Part shown: piece after piece, positions 23,566 through 32,621 of the stretch
How positions within the stretch are numbered: position 1 is the first letter of the stretch
How the letters are laid out: each line of letters begins with the position of its first letter
NCBI GenBank assembly: GCA_022793655.1
Contig: JAAWDG010000013.1
Span: forward strand, 62,001 to 126,000
Reading direction: 5' to 3'
Length of the DNA: 64,000 bases
Source: Clostridiales bacterium
GTDB lineage: Bacteria > Bacillota > Clostridia > Oscillospirales > CAG-272
Program-made: the position numbers and the translations under genes
The notes under the pieces: generated by a model
Database searches by the model: none
What the model was told of the DNA's origin: nothing
Seen by the model: the letters and a program-made list of their open reading frames with translations, nothing else

Positions 23566-25374
23566 TTAGAGGCCTTTCTCAATGGAACGATAGCTTTGTG
23601 CCAAAAAATCGGTAAGCTCTTTGGCCGTGAGCCCCCTTTGTGAAAGAAGGGCTAACGAATAGATTTGGCGCGCGGCGATTTTTGCGTCTTCGCCTTTTGC
23701 TTTTTCTAATTTTTGAATCAGCGGACTTTTGGTATTTATCGTGAGTTTTTCTTCACCTGGTCCGCCTGCGGCCATGCCGTAGGCTTTCATCATGTCGTTC
23801 ATACGCCGGCTTTCTTCACTGATAGTGAGAATAGCGGGGACGTTTTCATCTTTTAGGGCCGAGCAGGTAATGGTGATATGTTCGTTTTCGCTCACTTCTT
23901 TGAAGAGGTTTACTAAGCTTTCATTCTCTTGGACGGCCTCTTCTTCTGCTAAAGAACCAGAAAGGTCTGAATCGACTCGGCTAAACTTGATTTTTTTATC
24001 TTGCTCTATGTGGGCCATGAACTGGGTGTCAAGCGGTCCTGATTGCTCTACCACTGAGATATGCTGGGCGGCAAACAGAGAAAGATACTGTGCTTGTGTT
24101 GTCTTGTCCTCGCAGTAGTAGATGGTATTTTCGTTTGTTTCTTTGGCTGCTTCCAGATATTCAGCGAGCGAAAGGAAGGTGCCTTCAGTTGTTTTCATTA
24201 AATACGAATCTTTAACGCGGTCGTAAAATTTCCGATCTTTCAGCGAGGCATATTCAAAGAATATTTTAATGTCGTCCCATATTTCTTCAAATCGTGGCCG
24301 ATCGGTGTTAAATAGAGAGTTTAGCTTGTCGGCTACCTTTTTCACGATATGGGCCGATAGTTTAGAAACGTAGGTATTGTTTTGTAAATAGCTGCGCGAA
24401 ACGTTTAACGGCAGTTCCGGACAATCGAGCACCCCTTTAAGCAGCAGCAAATAGTCAGGAATCATTTCTTTGATGTTGTCTGCTACGAAAATTTGATTGT
24501 AGTAGAGTTTGATCTGTCCTTCTACCGGCTCATAAGCGCTGTTGATTTTGGGAAAGTATAAAATTCCTTTAAAGTTCAGCGGATAATCGGCGTTAATGTG
24601 AATATGGAACAAGGGAGTTTTATAATCGGCAAAAACTTTGTTATAAAAAGTGTCGTATTCCTCGTTTGTGCATTCAGAGGGATTCTTCTGCCACAAAGGG
24701 TTTGTGTCGTTAATTGCTTCAGGTTCTTTATCGGTTTCACCTGTTTCCAAAAAGACGGGAACCGGTAAAAAGGAGCAGTATTTGGTCAGCACTTCTTTAA
24801 TTTTGGATACCTGCAAAAATTCTTTTTCATCATCAGTAATGTGCATGATGACGTCGGTGCCCCGTTCCTCCCGTACCGCGTCGCTCATTTCGTATTCGCC
24901 GGCCCCTGTACAGGTCCAACGAACCGTGGCAGAGCCATCGTAGGATTTGGTGACTAATTCGACTGTGCTGCTGACCATAAAAGCCGAGTAGAAGCCAAGG
25001 CCAAAGTGTCCGATAATACCGGTGCCTGCCCCCTCGCTTTCTCCTTCATATTTTTCAATAAATTCCAAAGCGCCCGAGAGGGCGATCTGGCAGATGTATT
25101 TTTTCACCTCGTCGGCATTCATACCGATACCGTTGTCAGAGACGGTGAGGGTTCCCTCGTCTTCATCAATTTTGACGGTGATTTTATAATCGTCTGCAAT
25201 ATCCGCTTGTCCTAACGAGCAAAGCCGTTTTAGTTTTGTCACAGCATCCGAAGCGTTAGAAACGATTTCTCTTAAAAAGATTTCTTTTTCGGAATAAAGC
25301 CAACGCTTTATAATGGGGAAAATATGATCGGTTTGTACCGAAATGCCGCCTTTTTCTTTGATTTCTTCTGGCAT
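23566..25374 (-). CDS. htpG: HSP90-family chaperone HtpG
   Basis: 602 residues from the ATG at 25374 (AGGAG 9 bases upstream; a TTG three codons earlier is not needed). GHKL ATPase motifs: 'LREIVSNASDAVTKLK' (N-box), 'VSDNGIGMNADEV' (G1), 'IGHFGLGFYSAFMV' (G2). The middle domain ends about 480 and the dimerisation domain contains the 'SRRMNDMMKAYGM' segment. It is an ATP-driven chaperone for late-stage protein folding. Length and domain order are usual for bacterial HtpG. Confidence 0.96.
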   Translation of the reverse strand: MPEEIKEKGGISVQTDHIFPIIKRWLYSEKEIFLREIVSNASDAVTKLKRLCSLGQADIADDYKITVKIDEDEGTLTVSDNGIGMNADEVKKYICQIALSGALEFIEKYEGESEGAGTGIIGHFGLGFYSAFMVSSTVELVTKSYDGSATVRWTCTGAGEYEMSDAVREERGTDVIMHITDDEKEFLQVSKIKEVLTKYCSFLPVPVFLETGETDKEPEAINDTNPLWQKNPSECTNEEYDTFYNKVFADYKTPLFHIHINADYPLNFKGILYFPKINSAYEPVEGQIKLYYNQIFVADNIKEMIPDYLLLLKGVLDCPELPLNVSRSYLQNNTYVSKLSAHIVKKVADKLNSLFNTDRPRFEEIWDDIKIFFEYASLKDRKFYDRVKDSYLMKTTEGTFLSLAEYLEAAKETNENTIYYCEDKTTQAQYLSLFAAQHISVVEQSGPLDTQFMAHIEQDKKIKFSRVDSDLSGSLAEEEAVQENESLVNLFKEVSENEHITITCSALKDENVPAILTISEESRRMNDMMKAYGMAAGGPGEEKLTINTKSPLIQKLEKAKGEDAKIAARQIYSLALLSQRGLTAKELTDFLAQSYRSIEKGL

Positions 25375-25419
25375 GAAAATCAACTCCTAATCGAAAATTC
25401 TTTTACATAGTATATTTTG

Positions 25420-25749
25420 TTAAAACGGTTTTACCGTTAATTGAATCAGCAAATTAATATCATCCGGTTGAATTTTAGCAGTATGGGCCGCCCGGTTTTG
25501 TCTTTCCTCATGGCATTTTTGACACCGATGAACAATGACATAGCCTTTTTTGGGATCTGGATAGGTGCGAATCGGCTCCATAATTCCCCCGCAAGGGTTC
25601 ATGCGGTCGCCCGGATGGTTGTCTACATGCAGACTATATAGACAAAAGGGACAGTGATTGCGGGAGGTGTAGCCAAGCGGCAGCACCTCTTTGCCGCAGT
25701 GAGCACAGCAAAAAGAGGCGTCGTTTTTTATGAATCTTTTGGTTTCCAT
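25420..25749 (-). CDS. RNHCP domain zinc-binding protein
   Basis: 109 residues. The domain's name motif is present as 'SRNHCPFCLYSLHVD', followed by 'PGDRMNPCGGIMEP' and 'VHRCQKCHEERQNR'. A first CxxC lies in 'CCAHCGKEV'. Together these give several Cys pairs for two zinc sites. RNHCP proteins are small and widespread in Firmicutes, with a role probably in RNA or ribosome biology but unproven. It is between mnmE and htpG on the same strand, 14 bp after mnmE. Confidence 0.88.
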   Translation of the reverse strand: METKRFIKNDASFCCAHCGKEVLPLGYTSRNHCPFCLYSLHVDNHPGDRMNPCGGIMEPIRTYPDPKKGYVIVHRCQKCHEERQNRAAHTAKIQPDDINLLIQLTVKPF

Positions 25750-25763
25750 TCGTTATCCTATTT

Positions 25764-27143
25764 TTATTTTCCCACACAGAAATGGTGGAAAATCTCGTTT
25801 ACGATTTGTTCGCTGACCTGCCGGCCATCAATTTCCGCCAATTCGCCAAGCGCAAGCTCTAAAGCAGAGGCGGCTAATTCATCGCTGTATCCCGCATGAA
25901 TGGCACGTAGCGCGTCTTTTACATGACTTGTGGCCTTCTTGATCGCGGCGTGTTGTCTGGCATTGGCTATAACGGCGGTTGTATTATAATCAATTTCACC
26001 GGTGGTATAAAGTTCTTCAATGCAAGAGAACAGTTCTTCTTTTCCCTCGCCGGTGGCGGCGGAAAGGTATACAATTTTATCAAATATGCTTTCAATTTGA
26101 TAAGGATCCATTTGACTTGGCAGATCGCTTTTGTTGATAATGGCAATTTTGGCGGCCGACAAGCTGTTGATTCGATTGATAATATCCGCGTCGAATCGAT
26201 CAAGAGGCGAAGAAGAGTCAAACACAGCCAAAATCAAGTCGGCTTTCTCTATTTTCGCTTCTGCTTTTTCTACACCGATTTTTTCTACGGCGTCTTTGGC
26301 GCTGCGTATGCCGGCTGTGTCACATAAATTGAGCGTGATTTTGCCGACAATGACTTTTTCTTCCAACAAATCTCGGGTTGTGCCGGCTATGTCGGTGACA
26401 ATGGCCCTGTCAGTGCCGCACATCAAATTGAGCAAAGAGGATTTGCCTGTGTTGGGTTTGCCGGCAATGACCGTTTCAATGCCCTCTCTAATGGCGCGTC
26501 CGGTTTTGTATGTTTTTTCAAGTGTTTCGATGTCGGCTAATACAGCGTCAAGCCGCGTGGTCATCTCGGTTTTGTCCATGTAAGAAAGGTCTTCGTCGGG
26601 AAAATCAACATTGACATAAGTTTCAGCGATGAGAGAACAGATGGCGTCCGAGAGTCTTTCGATTTCTTTGCCAAGTACGCCCCGGCTGCCGGCTGATGAG
26701 AGTTTCAGCATCTCTTCACTGTGCGCGTCTAAAACATCGGCGATTGCTTCTGCTTGGGTGAGCCCTAATTTGCCGTTTAAAAAAGCGCGTTTGGTAAACT
26801 CGCCCGGTCCAGCCGGCACCGCACCCGCTTCAAATGCGGCGCGGAGCACTTGTTCAGTCACAAAAATGCCGCCATGACAGGAAATTTCAACTGTGTTTTC
26901 ACCGGTAAATGAGCGCGGGGCATAAAACACAGTGGCGATGCCATCGTCTATTTGATTTCCGTCAGACGATATAATGCCATAAACCGCGGTGTTAGCAGGT
27001 GCTGCAGAAAGCGTTTTACATCCCTTAGGATAAAATATGTTGCTTGCGATCGAAACAGCATCTGGCCCGCTGATTCGAATGAGTGCGACGCCTCCCTTGC
27101 CATAGGGGGTTGAAATAGCCGCAATGGTAGTAGTTTCCTGCAT
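25764..27143 (-). CDS. mnmE: tRNA modification GTPase MnmE
   Basis: 459 residues from the ATG at 27143 with AAGGAG upstream. The reading frame is open further upstream but without homology. N-terminal THF-binding domain ('TIAAISTPYGKGGVALIRISGP'), helical domain interrupted by a G domain: G1 'GKPNTGKSS' (228-236), G3 'DTAG', G4 'NKSD'. It ends with 'FCVGK', the family's C-terminal CxGK motif with the catalytic Cys. With MnmG it makes 5-carboxymethylaminomethyl-uridine at tRNA position 34. MnmG is not in this window. Confidence 0.96.
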   Translation of the reverse strand: MQETTTIAAISTPYGKGGVALIRISGPDAVSIASNIFYPKGCKTLSAAPANTAVYGIISSDGNQIDDGIATVFYAPRSFTGENTVEISCHGGIFVTEQVLRAAFEAGAVPAGPGEFTKRAFLNGKLGLTQAEAIADVLDAHSEEMLKLSSAGSRGVLGKEIERLSDAICSLIAETYVNVDFPDEDLSYMDKTEMTTRLDAVLADIETLEKTYKTGRAIREGIETVIAGKPNTGKSSLLNLMCGTDRAIVTDIAGTTRDLLEEKVIVGKITLNLCDTAGIRSAKDAVEKIGVEKAEAKIEKADLILAVFDSSSPLDRFDADIINRINSLSAAKIAIINKSDLPSQMDPYQIESIFDKIVYLSAATGEGKEELFSCIEELYTTGEIDYNTTAVIANARQHAAIKKATSHVKDALRAIHAGYSDELAASALELALGELAEIDGRQVSEQIVNEIFHHFCVGK

Positions 27144-27429
27144 TTTTTCTCCTTGTTGTTTCCAAGACCATTTTCGTGACATCCACATTATGATTTTTTC
27201 ACGTAATGAATTGAACGATGCTATGTATATACCGACCGAAAGAGATGGTCTTGTCGTGGGTTGCCCGCGTATCAAATCTCTCTCTTTATTATACACGAAT
27301 CGGCCGCTCTTTTCAACCAATATATTGACAAAATTTAGCGGCAGGTTTATCATTAAACGAGGTCAAACGAACTCGTTTGCTTGATTATTTTGTGAGTAAT
27401 AAGTGGTGTGTGCAGGAAAAGGAGCGCCC

Positions 27430-27852
27430 ATGGAATTTGTGGAACTTGAAACAAAAGAGGATATCATAACCGCGGGGCTGCTTGCGCGAAAAGTGGCGCC
27501 TACGGTATTAAAGGACGGCGACTTATGTGCTTATTTGGATCATATTGAGCAGAAAATCAGACAGAACATGGAAAACGATGTGGAATATTACCTGATTTAC
27601 CAGCAAGGCCCTGTAGGCTTTGCCGCGCTGATTAACCGTGGCGAATGGCTGCAGATTACCGAGATCGGTGTGATTCCGTCACAGAGACAAAAGGGAATTG
27701 GCAAGCGTTTTCTCGCTTTTGCAGCCGAAACATACGATCCGCCAGTGATTCGAATCGACAGTTGGGGCCAGTCTTTGGCCGCACTTGAGGCACTTGGATA
27801 TGCAAAACAAGGGAATGACTATGTAAAATCGTTTTACGAATTAAAAAAATAA
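27430..27852 (+). CDS. GNAT family N-acetyltransferase
   Basis: 140 residues from the ATG at 27430 with AAAAGGAG 5 bases upstream. The acetyl-CoA loop is 'IGVIPSQRQKGIGKRFLAFA' (motif A, Q/RxxGxG/A, about 84-103). The C-terminal strand follows 'ALEALGYAKQGNDYVKSFYEL'. It acetylates an amine on an unknown substrate. It is 32 bp before hprK on the same strand and probably shares its transcript. Confidence 0.85.
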   Translation: MEFVELETKEDIITAGLLARKVAPTVLKDGDLCAYLDHIEQKIRQNMENDVEYYLIYQQGPVGFAALINRGEWLQITEIGVIPSQRQKGIGKRFLAFAAETYDPPVIRIDSWGQSLAALEALGYAKQGNDYVKSFYELKK

Positions 27853-27884
27853 ATATCTTTGCAGAAAGGAACGAGTGAAATCAT

Positions 27885-28814
27885 ATGGAAAGTACATACA
27901 CATTGCCGCTGCAAAAAGTGGTGCAGGAACTGGCGCTGGAGGTCTTGTATATGCCGGAAGATCCAATGGAGGTGACCCGTTCAGACATTAACCGGCCGGG
28001 GTTGCCCTTGGCTGGTTATTATGAGTATTTTGATCCCTCACGCATACAGATTTTAGGGTTGATGGAGACTTATTATCTGCAAACATTACCCGAAGAGCAG
28101 AAAAAAGCGCGTATCTACGACTTTATTTCAAGACGTCCTGTATGCGTTGTGTTTGCTAGAAGCATTGAACCAGCCCCCGAATTTTTAGAGGCGGCGCAAG
28201 TGTATGAGGTGCCGATTCTCAGGTCGGAGCGTACGACATCGAACTTAGATGCAGCTGTCGTGAGCTATCTGTCGGTGGCGCTGGCGCCGCGCATTACGCA
28301 GCATGGCGTTTTGGTAGAAGTTTATGGAGAGGGTATGCTGATTTTAGGTGATTCGGGCGTGGGCAAGAGCGAGGCAGCCATTGAGCTTGTCAAGCGGGGT
28401 CATCGTTTGATTGCGGACGATGCGGTTGAAATTAAACGTGTTTCTGATAAAACGCTGGTTGGCTCAGCGCCCGAGTTAATTAAGCACTATGTGGAACTAA
28501 GAGGCATCGGCATTATTGACGTGCGCCGGATTTTTGGTATGGGTGCCGTGAAAGAATCAGAGCGAATTGATTTGATTATTAAGTTAGAAAACTGGGTGCA
28601 GGGAAAATTATATGACAGACTGGGTATGGATACTGAATATACCGATCTTATGGGCCTTTCCATTCCAACGCTTACAATTCCTGTCCGGCCGGGCCGGAAC
28701 TTGGCGGTTATTATGGAGATTGCCGCTATGAACCACCGGCAGAAAAAAATGGGCTACAATACAGCGCTTGAAATTGAAAAAAGGATTCTTGAACAATCTG
28801 AGATAGGGCATTAA
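27885..28814 (+). CDS. hprK: HPr kinase/phosphorylase
   Basis: 309 residues, usual length. N-terminal domain (1-130), then Walker A 'GDSGVGKSE' (155-163) and the HPrK signature region 'VELRGIGIIDVRRIFGMGAV' (about 203-222), with 'SGVGKSE' Lys and downstream acidic residues for catalysis. It phosphorylates HPr at Ser46 when fructose-1,6-bisphosphate is high and removes it when Pi is high, feeding carbon catabolite repression with CcpA. Neither HPr nor CcpA is coded here. Confidence 0.96.
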   Translation: MESTYTLPLQKVVQELALEVLYMPEDPMEVTRSDINRPGLPLAGYYEYFDPSRIQILGLMETYYLQTLPEEQKKARIYDFISRRPVCVVFARSIEPAPEFLEAAQVYEVPILRSERTTSNLDAAVVSYLSVALAPRITQHGVLVEVYGEGMLILGDSGVGKSEAAIELVKRGHRLIADDAVEIKRVSDKTLVGSAPELIKHYVELRGIGIIDVRRIFGMGAVKESERIDLIIKLENWVQGKLYDRLGMDTEYTDLMGLSIPTLTIPVRPGRNLAVIMEIAAMNHRQKKMGYNTALEIEKRILEQSEIGH

Positions 28815-28976
28815 TTTATCGATTAGGTGCAGGCGGTCTGATTTCATTTTTGCTTCATAAGCCGCAGAAAAATTGACAAAATTCACGGTCTGATTTGTTT
28901 TACATGGGGTTAATAGTTTATCCTTTTTTGCTTGCTATACTAATGAGCAGTTACTCAAGAGGCTGGGTATTGCAAT

Positions 28977-29030
28977 ATGGCCAAATCAAGGAGAGTGAGC
29001 GGGACAAACGGCCGAAAGGTCTATCCCTGA
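28977..29030 (+). CDS. Possible 17-codon leader peptide before the J-domain gene
   Basis: A short frame ([17 protein letters not shown]) ends 7 bp before the J-domain start. An extended -10 (TTGCTATACT, ending 28941) and AAGAGG near 28957 could express it. The J-domain gene itself lacks a clear ribosome site, so coupling from this frame is possible. Weakly supported. Confidence 0.2.
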   Translation: MAKSRRVSGTNGRKVYP

Positions 29031-29037
29031 TAAAGAC

Positions 29038-29535
29038 ATGACCGATCCTTTTAAGGCGCTTGGTGTGAGTCCCAATGCGAGCGAAGCGGAAATAACCAAG
29101 GCTTATCGTACGTTAGCAAGGCGTTATCATCCGGATGTGAATCCAGGTGATGTGACGGCCGAGCGCAAAATGAAAGAGATTAATGCGGCGTATGAGCAGA
29201 TCAAAGATATACAGAGAGGCAAAGCCCATTACTCGCAAGAGGCTGGCTATTATGAATCGGGCCCCGAAACCGGTTACACAGGCGGGTTTTATGGCTTTGG
29301 CCCGTTTGGTCCTTTTGCCTATGGTGCTTATGATTTTGGCAATCAAGAGCAAGGCGGCGGGGCGCCCGGCCGCAGGCGTTTTTCGATCGGCAAGCTGTTT
29401 CTTTTTTTGATTGTGATTCGGCTTGTCTTTGGGCTGCTTTATTCTTGTTTTTATGCACCTTATCCATATGGTTATACCTATGGCCGGGACGCTTATGCGC
29501 CTGGCTCCACAGAATCTTATACGCAAGGAACGTGA
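29038..29535 (+). CDS. J-domain (DnaJ-like) membrane-associated protein
   Basis: 165 residues. The J domain (3-62) has the HPD motif in '[11 protein letters not shown]' that stimulates DnaK. A Gly/Tyr/Phe-rich linker (about 75-115) follows, then '[22 protein letters not shown]' forms one membrane helix and a short Tyr-rich tail ends the protein. There is no zinc-finger or client domain, so it is not classic DnaJ; it probably recruits DnaK to the membrane. The next gene starts 6 bp later and also codes for a membrane protein. Confidence 0.88.
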   Translation: MTDPFKALGVSPNASEAEITKAYRTLARRYHPDVNPGDVTAERKMKEINAAYEQIKDIQRGKAHYSQEAGYYESGPETGYTGGFYGFGPFGPFAYGAYDFGNQEQGGGAPGRRRFSIGKLFLFLIVIRLVFGLLYSCFYAPYPYGYTYGRDAYAPGSTESYTQGT

Positions 29536-29541
29536 CGAGAA

Positions 29542-29946
29542 TTGGATAAATTTAAAAATTGGCTTAGCCGCATACTTTATGGGCGTAACGGCGCCGACGC
29601 GCTCTATCGGTTTTTGCTGGTACTTTGTCTGATTGTTACGGTGCTGTATCTTTTTGTAAGACATCCGATTGTGTGGATTTTGCAGGCAGCGCTGCTCATC
29701 TTGGCATTTTTTCGGTTATTTTCTAAGAATATAGCCGCTCGCGGGCGAGAGAATCAAAAATATCTTCGTGTGCGGACAAAGGCCGTGCAGTTTTTCAGAA
29801 GACAGCGCAACCGAATTAAGTATAGAAAAACAAAAGCATATCGCAAATGTCCCAAGTGCAAATGTATTCTTTGTTTGCCAAGAAAAAAGGGAACACATAC
29901 CGTGAAATGTCCTGAATGCGGTGAGCGTTTCAATGTAAAAATATAA
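29542..29946 (+). CDS. Membrane protein with C-terminal zinc ribbon
   Basis: 134 residues from a TTG start, 6 bp after the J-domain gene. Two close hydrophobic segments (about 20-60), a strongly basic region (about 70-105, Arg/Lys rich), then a zinc ribbon with 'CPKCKCILCLP' and 'VKCPECGERFNV'. The pairing with a membrane J-domain protein recurs in Clostridia as far as I recall, and suggests they work together. The function is unknown. The strong basic stretch could bind nucleic acid or phospholipid. The terminator stem overlaps the last bases. Confidence 0.8.
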   Translation: MDKFKNWLSRILYGRNGADALYRFLLVLCLIVTVLYLFVRHPIVWILQAALLILAFFRLFSKNIAARGRENQKYLRVRTKAVQFFRRQRNRIKYRKTKAYRKCPKCKCILCLPRKKGTHTVKCPECGERFNVKI

Positions 29947-29988
29947 ACCCGACAAAACCGATTGCGGTTCTGCGGGTTTTCTTTTTTT
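29945..29988 (+). terminator. Terminator of the J-domain operon
   Basis: AAACCC and GGGTTT with an inner AAACCG/CGGTT pairing, then CTTTTTTT. The stem starts at the stop codon of the zinc-ribbon gene. Confidence 0.85.
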
Positions 29989-30014
29989 AGGGGCATTTTT
30001 CTATTATTATCAAT

Positions 30015-30683
30015 CTATCTTTTTCGCAGGTACGAAACGAACGAATGATAGGCAGGAATCAGCAAAAAAACAACCCAGCCGGGATGCCATAAACCATGGT
30101 CTGCAATACCGAACAAGGGTGCAAAACCGAGAAGAAGAAACAAAATCAGCGTTACATCCCAAAAAGCAAATTTGTGCCCGTTTTTTTCTCGAATAGCGGT
30201 GGGAATGCTTTCGATCAGCGGAATGAATAACAGTAAGATCCAAGCCGGATGCCAGGCAGAAAAGAGAAGACCTGCCAACAAAAAGCCAACAAGACATAAT
30301 AAAGAAAAGATGCCGGTAGGAAAGCGTTTTTTGTTCATTGCTTCTGTAATCGAATCACCGAGCGGTACAATTAAAAATACCAAGAGTCCCCACACATATA
30401 GATTTTGACCATTCAGTGCAAAATCGCCAATCGCAATGGCTAACACCCAAATCACGTATAATAGAGTGGCCAGTGCGAAAAGAGGGAAAGAGTGATTGGC
30501 TCTTTGACGTATAGCCTCTTTTGCATCATTTGAATGGCTGTTTATGTGCAGACCACCGCGGTTAATATGCACTTCGTCTCCGGTATGATCTGTAATATGA
30601 ATGCCGTCTTTGTCGATCGCGATATGATCTTTGTCCCCTCTGTCTGTTTGCGGATCTCTATTGTGCTTCTCATCATGATTCAT
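30015..30683 (-). CDS. Membrane protein with repeated 'HI' N-terminal region, function unknown
   Basis: 222 residues. Residues 1-60 are polar, with a repeating pattern (DHIAIDKDGIHITD, then EVHINRGGLHIN) like the linker strands of PspC/DUF4097 stress proteins. About six membrane helices follow, arranged as two similar halves ('AWHPAWILLLFIPLIESIPTAI' and 'LWHPGWVVFLLIPAYHSF'), so it carries an internal repeat. AGGGAGG precedes the start. Its strong, palindrome-marked promoter (30711-30757) suggests induction, perhaps by envelope stress. I do not recognise the family with certainty. Confidence 0.8.
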   Translation of the reverse strand: MNHDEKHNRDPQTDRGDKDHIAIDKDGIHITDHTGDEVHINRGGLHINSHSNDAKEAIRQRANHSFPLFALATLLYVIWVLAIAIGDFALNGQNLYVWGLLVFLIVPLGDSITEAMNKKRFPTGIFSLLCLVGFLLAGLLFSAWHPAWILLLFIPLIESIPTAIREKNGHKFAFWDVTLILFLLLGFAPLFGIADHGLWHPGWVVFLLIPAYHSFVSYLRKR

Positions 30684-30710
30684 GTGTGTAACCTCCCTAA
30701 TCTAACATTG

Positions 30711-30757
30711 AGTATACTTATGCTTAAGTATACTTTTTTTGTGTAATATTGTCAATT
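30711..30757 (-). promoter_or_regulatory. Promoter with twin AGTATACT palindromes
   Basis: Minus strand: TTGACA (30757-30752), 17-bp spacer, TATACT as -10. The -10 lies inside the palindrome AGTATACT (30727-30734), and an identical palindrome sits at 30711-30718, centres 16 bp apart. A repressor bound to both would block RNA polymerase. The gene controlled is 30015-30683. Confidence 0.7.
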
Positions 30758-30816
30758 ACGCCTGCAAATATTCGGTGATTTTGTAAAGATGTAAAGGATG
30801 TTTTTTGTAAGAGCCA

Positions 30817-30845
30817 TTGAAATTCTATGTCTTTATTGTTATAAT
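30817..30845 (+). promoter_or_regulatory. Promoter of pyk
   Basis: TTGAAA (30817-30822), 17-bp spacer, TATAAT (30840-30845). It gives a 5' leader of about 130 nt before pyk in which I see no clear riboswitch. Confidence 0.65.
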
Positions 30846-30982
30846 AGAATTAAATATAAGATAGGCTTTGTGAATTTTAATATTGTGTTAAAGTTTAGTG
30901 TGTGCTTTCTCTACAATATGTGAGAACGCGCAGAAAACTTTATTTATGATGCAAGATATAACCAAATGGAGAGCGAGCACGA

Positions 30983-32401
30983 ATGAGAAAAACCAAAATT
31001 ATTTGTACATTAGGACCTGCTTCAGGCAAGGAAAAAGTATTAGAGCAAATGCTGCGGGCCGGTATGAACGTAGCGCGGCTCAATTTTTCACACGGTACTC
31101 ATGAAGAACATGCCGAAATGATTAAGAAATTCAGAAAGGTGCGCGATAAACTCAAAGTGCCGGCGGCTGTTATGTTAGATACAGGCGGGCCGGAAATCAG
31201 AACCGGCCGTTTAAAAGAGGCAGTGAAACTGACAGAGGGAGAACCCTTTATCCTAACGACGGAGGATATAGAGGGAGATAGCAGTCGGGTGAGCGTTTCT
31301 TATGAAAATCTGCCCAGTCAGTTGGCATCAGGCAATAGTATTCTTTTAGACGATGGAAAAATGGAATTGGTGGTTGACCATACCGACGCTTCCAATATCT
31401 ATTGCATAGTCAAAGAGGGCGGTATGCTTGGCGCGCGCAAAAGTATCAACATCCCCTATATTCATTTAGATATGCCATATCTTTCTGAAAAAGATGAAAA
31501 AGACTTGCTTTTTGGTATTGAGCAGGATGTTGATTTTATCGCCGCTTCATTCGTTCGTTCTAAAGAAGATGTGATTGCGCTGCGTAAGTTCTTGGATTAT
31601 AATGGAGGCCATGCAATCAAGATTATTTCCAAGATTGAAAATAACGAAGGTGTTGAAAACTTTTTAGAGATTTTGGATTATTCAGACGGCATCATGGTCG
31701 CCCGAGGCGATATGGGAGTCGAGGTCGAGTTTGAAAAGCTGCCTGGTATCCAAAAGGACTTTATTCGTAAGTGCTGCCGCGCTGGTAAAATCGCGATTAC
31801 GGCAACACAAATGTTAGAGAGTATGGTCACCAGCCATACACCAACCAGAGCCGAGATTACCGACGTTGCCAACGCTGTGTTTGATGGAACCAGCGCCGTC
31901 ATGCTTTCGGGCGAGACAGCGATGGGTGTGAATCCACCGCGGGTGGTCGAGGTGATGGCCAAGATTGCACGGCAGGCAGAAAAAGATGCCAGAGAGTTGG
32001 ATGCATATCATGGGTTCCGTTATGACGTTTTACAGAACGAGACAACCAATGCAATCTGTGATGCCGCCTGTACAACGGCAAAGGATTTAAAGGCCGCAGC
32101 GATTATTGCGCTGACTTCCTCGGGCCATACGGCAAGACGTGTGTCGAAATTTCGGCCGGATCAGGCTATCGTGGCATCGACGCCTGAAACTAAAACCTAT
32201 CACCAACTTTCTATGAGTTGGGGGGTGCATCCGGTTATGGCAAAACACCAAAATAATACCGATAAATTATTTTTACATGCGATTGATTGTGCTAAACAAA
32301 TTGATATTGTACAGCCAGGCGATACTGTCGTGATTACGGCTGGTATTCCGCTTGACATGCCCGGTACAACCAATTTATTAAAGGTGCAGACAGTATCATA
32401 A
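30983..32401 (+). CDS. pyk: Pyruvate kinase
   Basis: 472 residues. 'TKIICTLGPAS' and 'LNFSHGTHEEH' at the N-terminus, the catalytic signature 'IKIISKIENNEGVENF' with its Lys, 'MVARGDMGVE', and 'TATQMLESM' are all present. It converts PEP and ADP to pyruvate and ATP. It ends right after the allosteric C domain, without the extra PEP-utiliser-like domain that many Bacillus and clostridial enzymes carry (about 585 residues). GGAGAG precedes the start. It has its own promoter and stands alone. Confidence 0.96.
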   Translation: MRKTKIICTLGPASGKEKVLEQMLRAGMNVARLNFSHGTHEEHAEMIKKFRKVRDKLKVPAAVMLDTGGPEIRTGRLKEAVKLTEGEPFILTTEDIEGDSSRVSVSYENLPSQLASGNSILLDDGKMELVVDHTDASNIYCIVKEGGMLGARKSINIPYIHLDMPYLSEKDEKDLLFGIEQDVDFIAASFVRSKEDVIALRKFLDYNGGHAIKIISKIENNEGVENFLEILDYSDGIMVARGDMGVEVEFEKLPGIQKDFIRKCCRAGKIAITATQMLESMVTSHTPTRAEITDVANAVFDGTSAVMLSGETAMGVNPPRVVEVMAKIARQAEKDARELDAYHGFRYDVLQNETTNAICDAACTTAKDLKAAAIIALTSSGHTARRVSKFRPDQAIVASTPETKTYHQLSMSWGVHPVMAKHQNNTDKLFLHAIDCAKQIDIVQPGDTVVITAGIPLDMPGTTNLLKVQTVS

Positions 32402-32621
32402 AGGCAAGCGATTGCATAGATTATGATGTGATTTAATACGTTTATTAGAGAAAAGAGTCATTTCTTGTTAAGGGTTTCGTTAAAAACGAACTGTTCGGAA
32501 TGTTTACGTTTTGGAAAGTTTACTGTGTTTTTGCGTGCGTGTGTGCAAAGCGAAAGTTTTTTAGGATGTAAACGATTTTGGGTCGCTTCGTTTATTATAA
32601 ATTAATTTTAAGGAGATTGAC

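Noticed and set aside
30846-30982. Possible riboswitch in the pyk leader
   Set aside because: No conserved core motif or terminator/antiterminator pair seen in the 130-nt leader.
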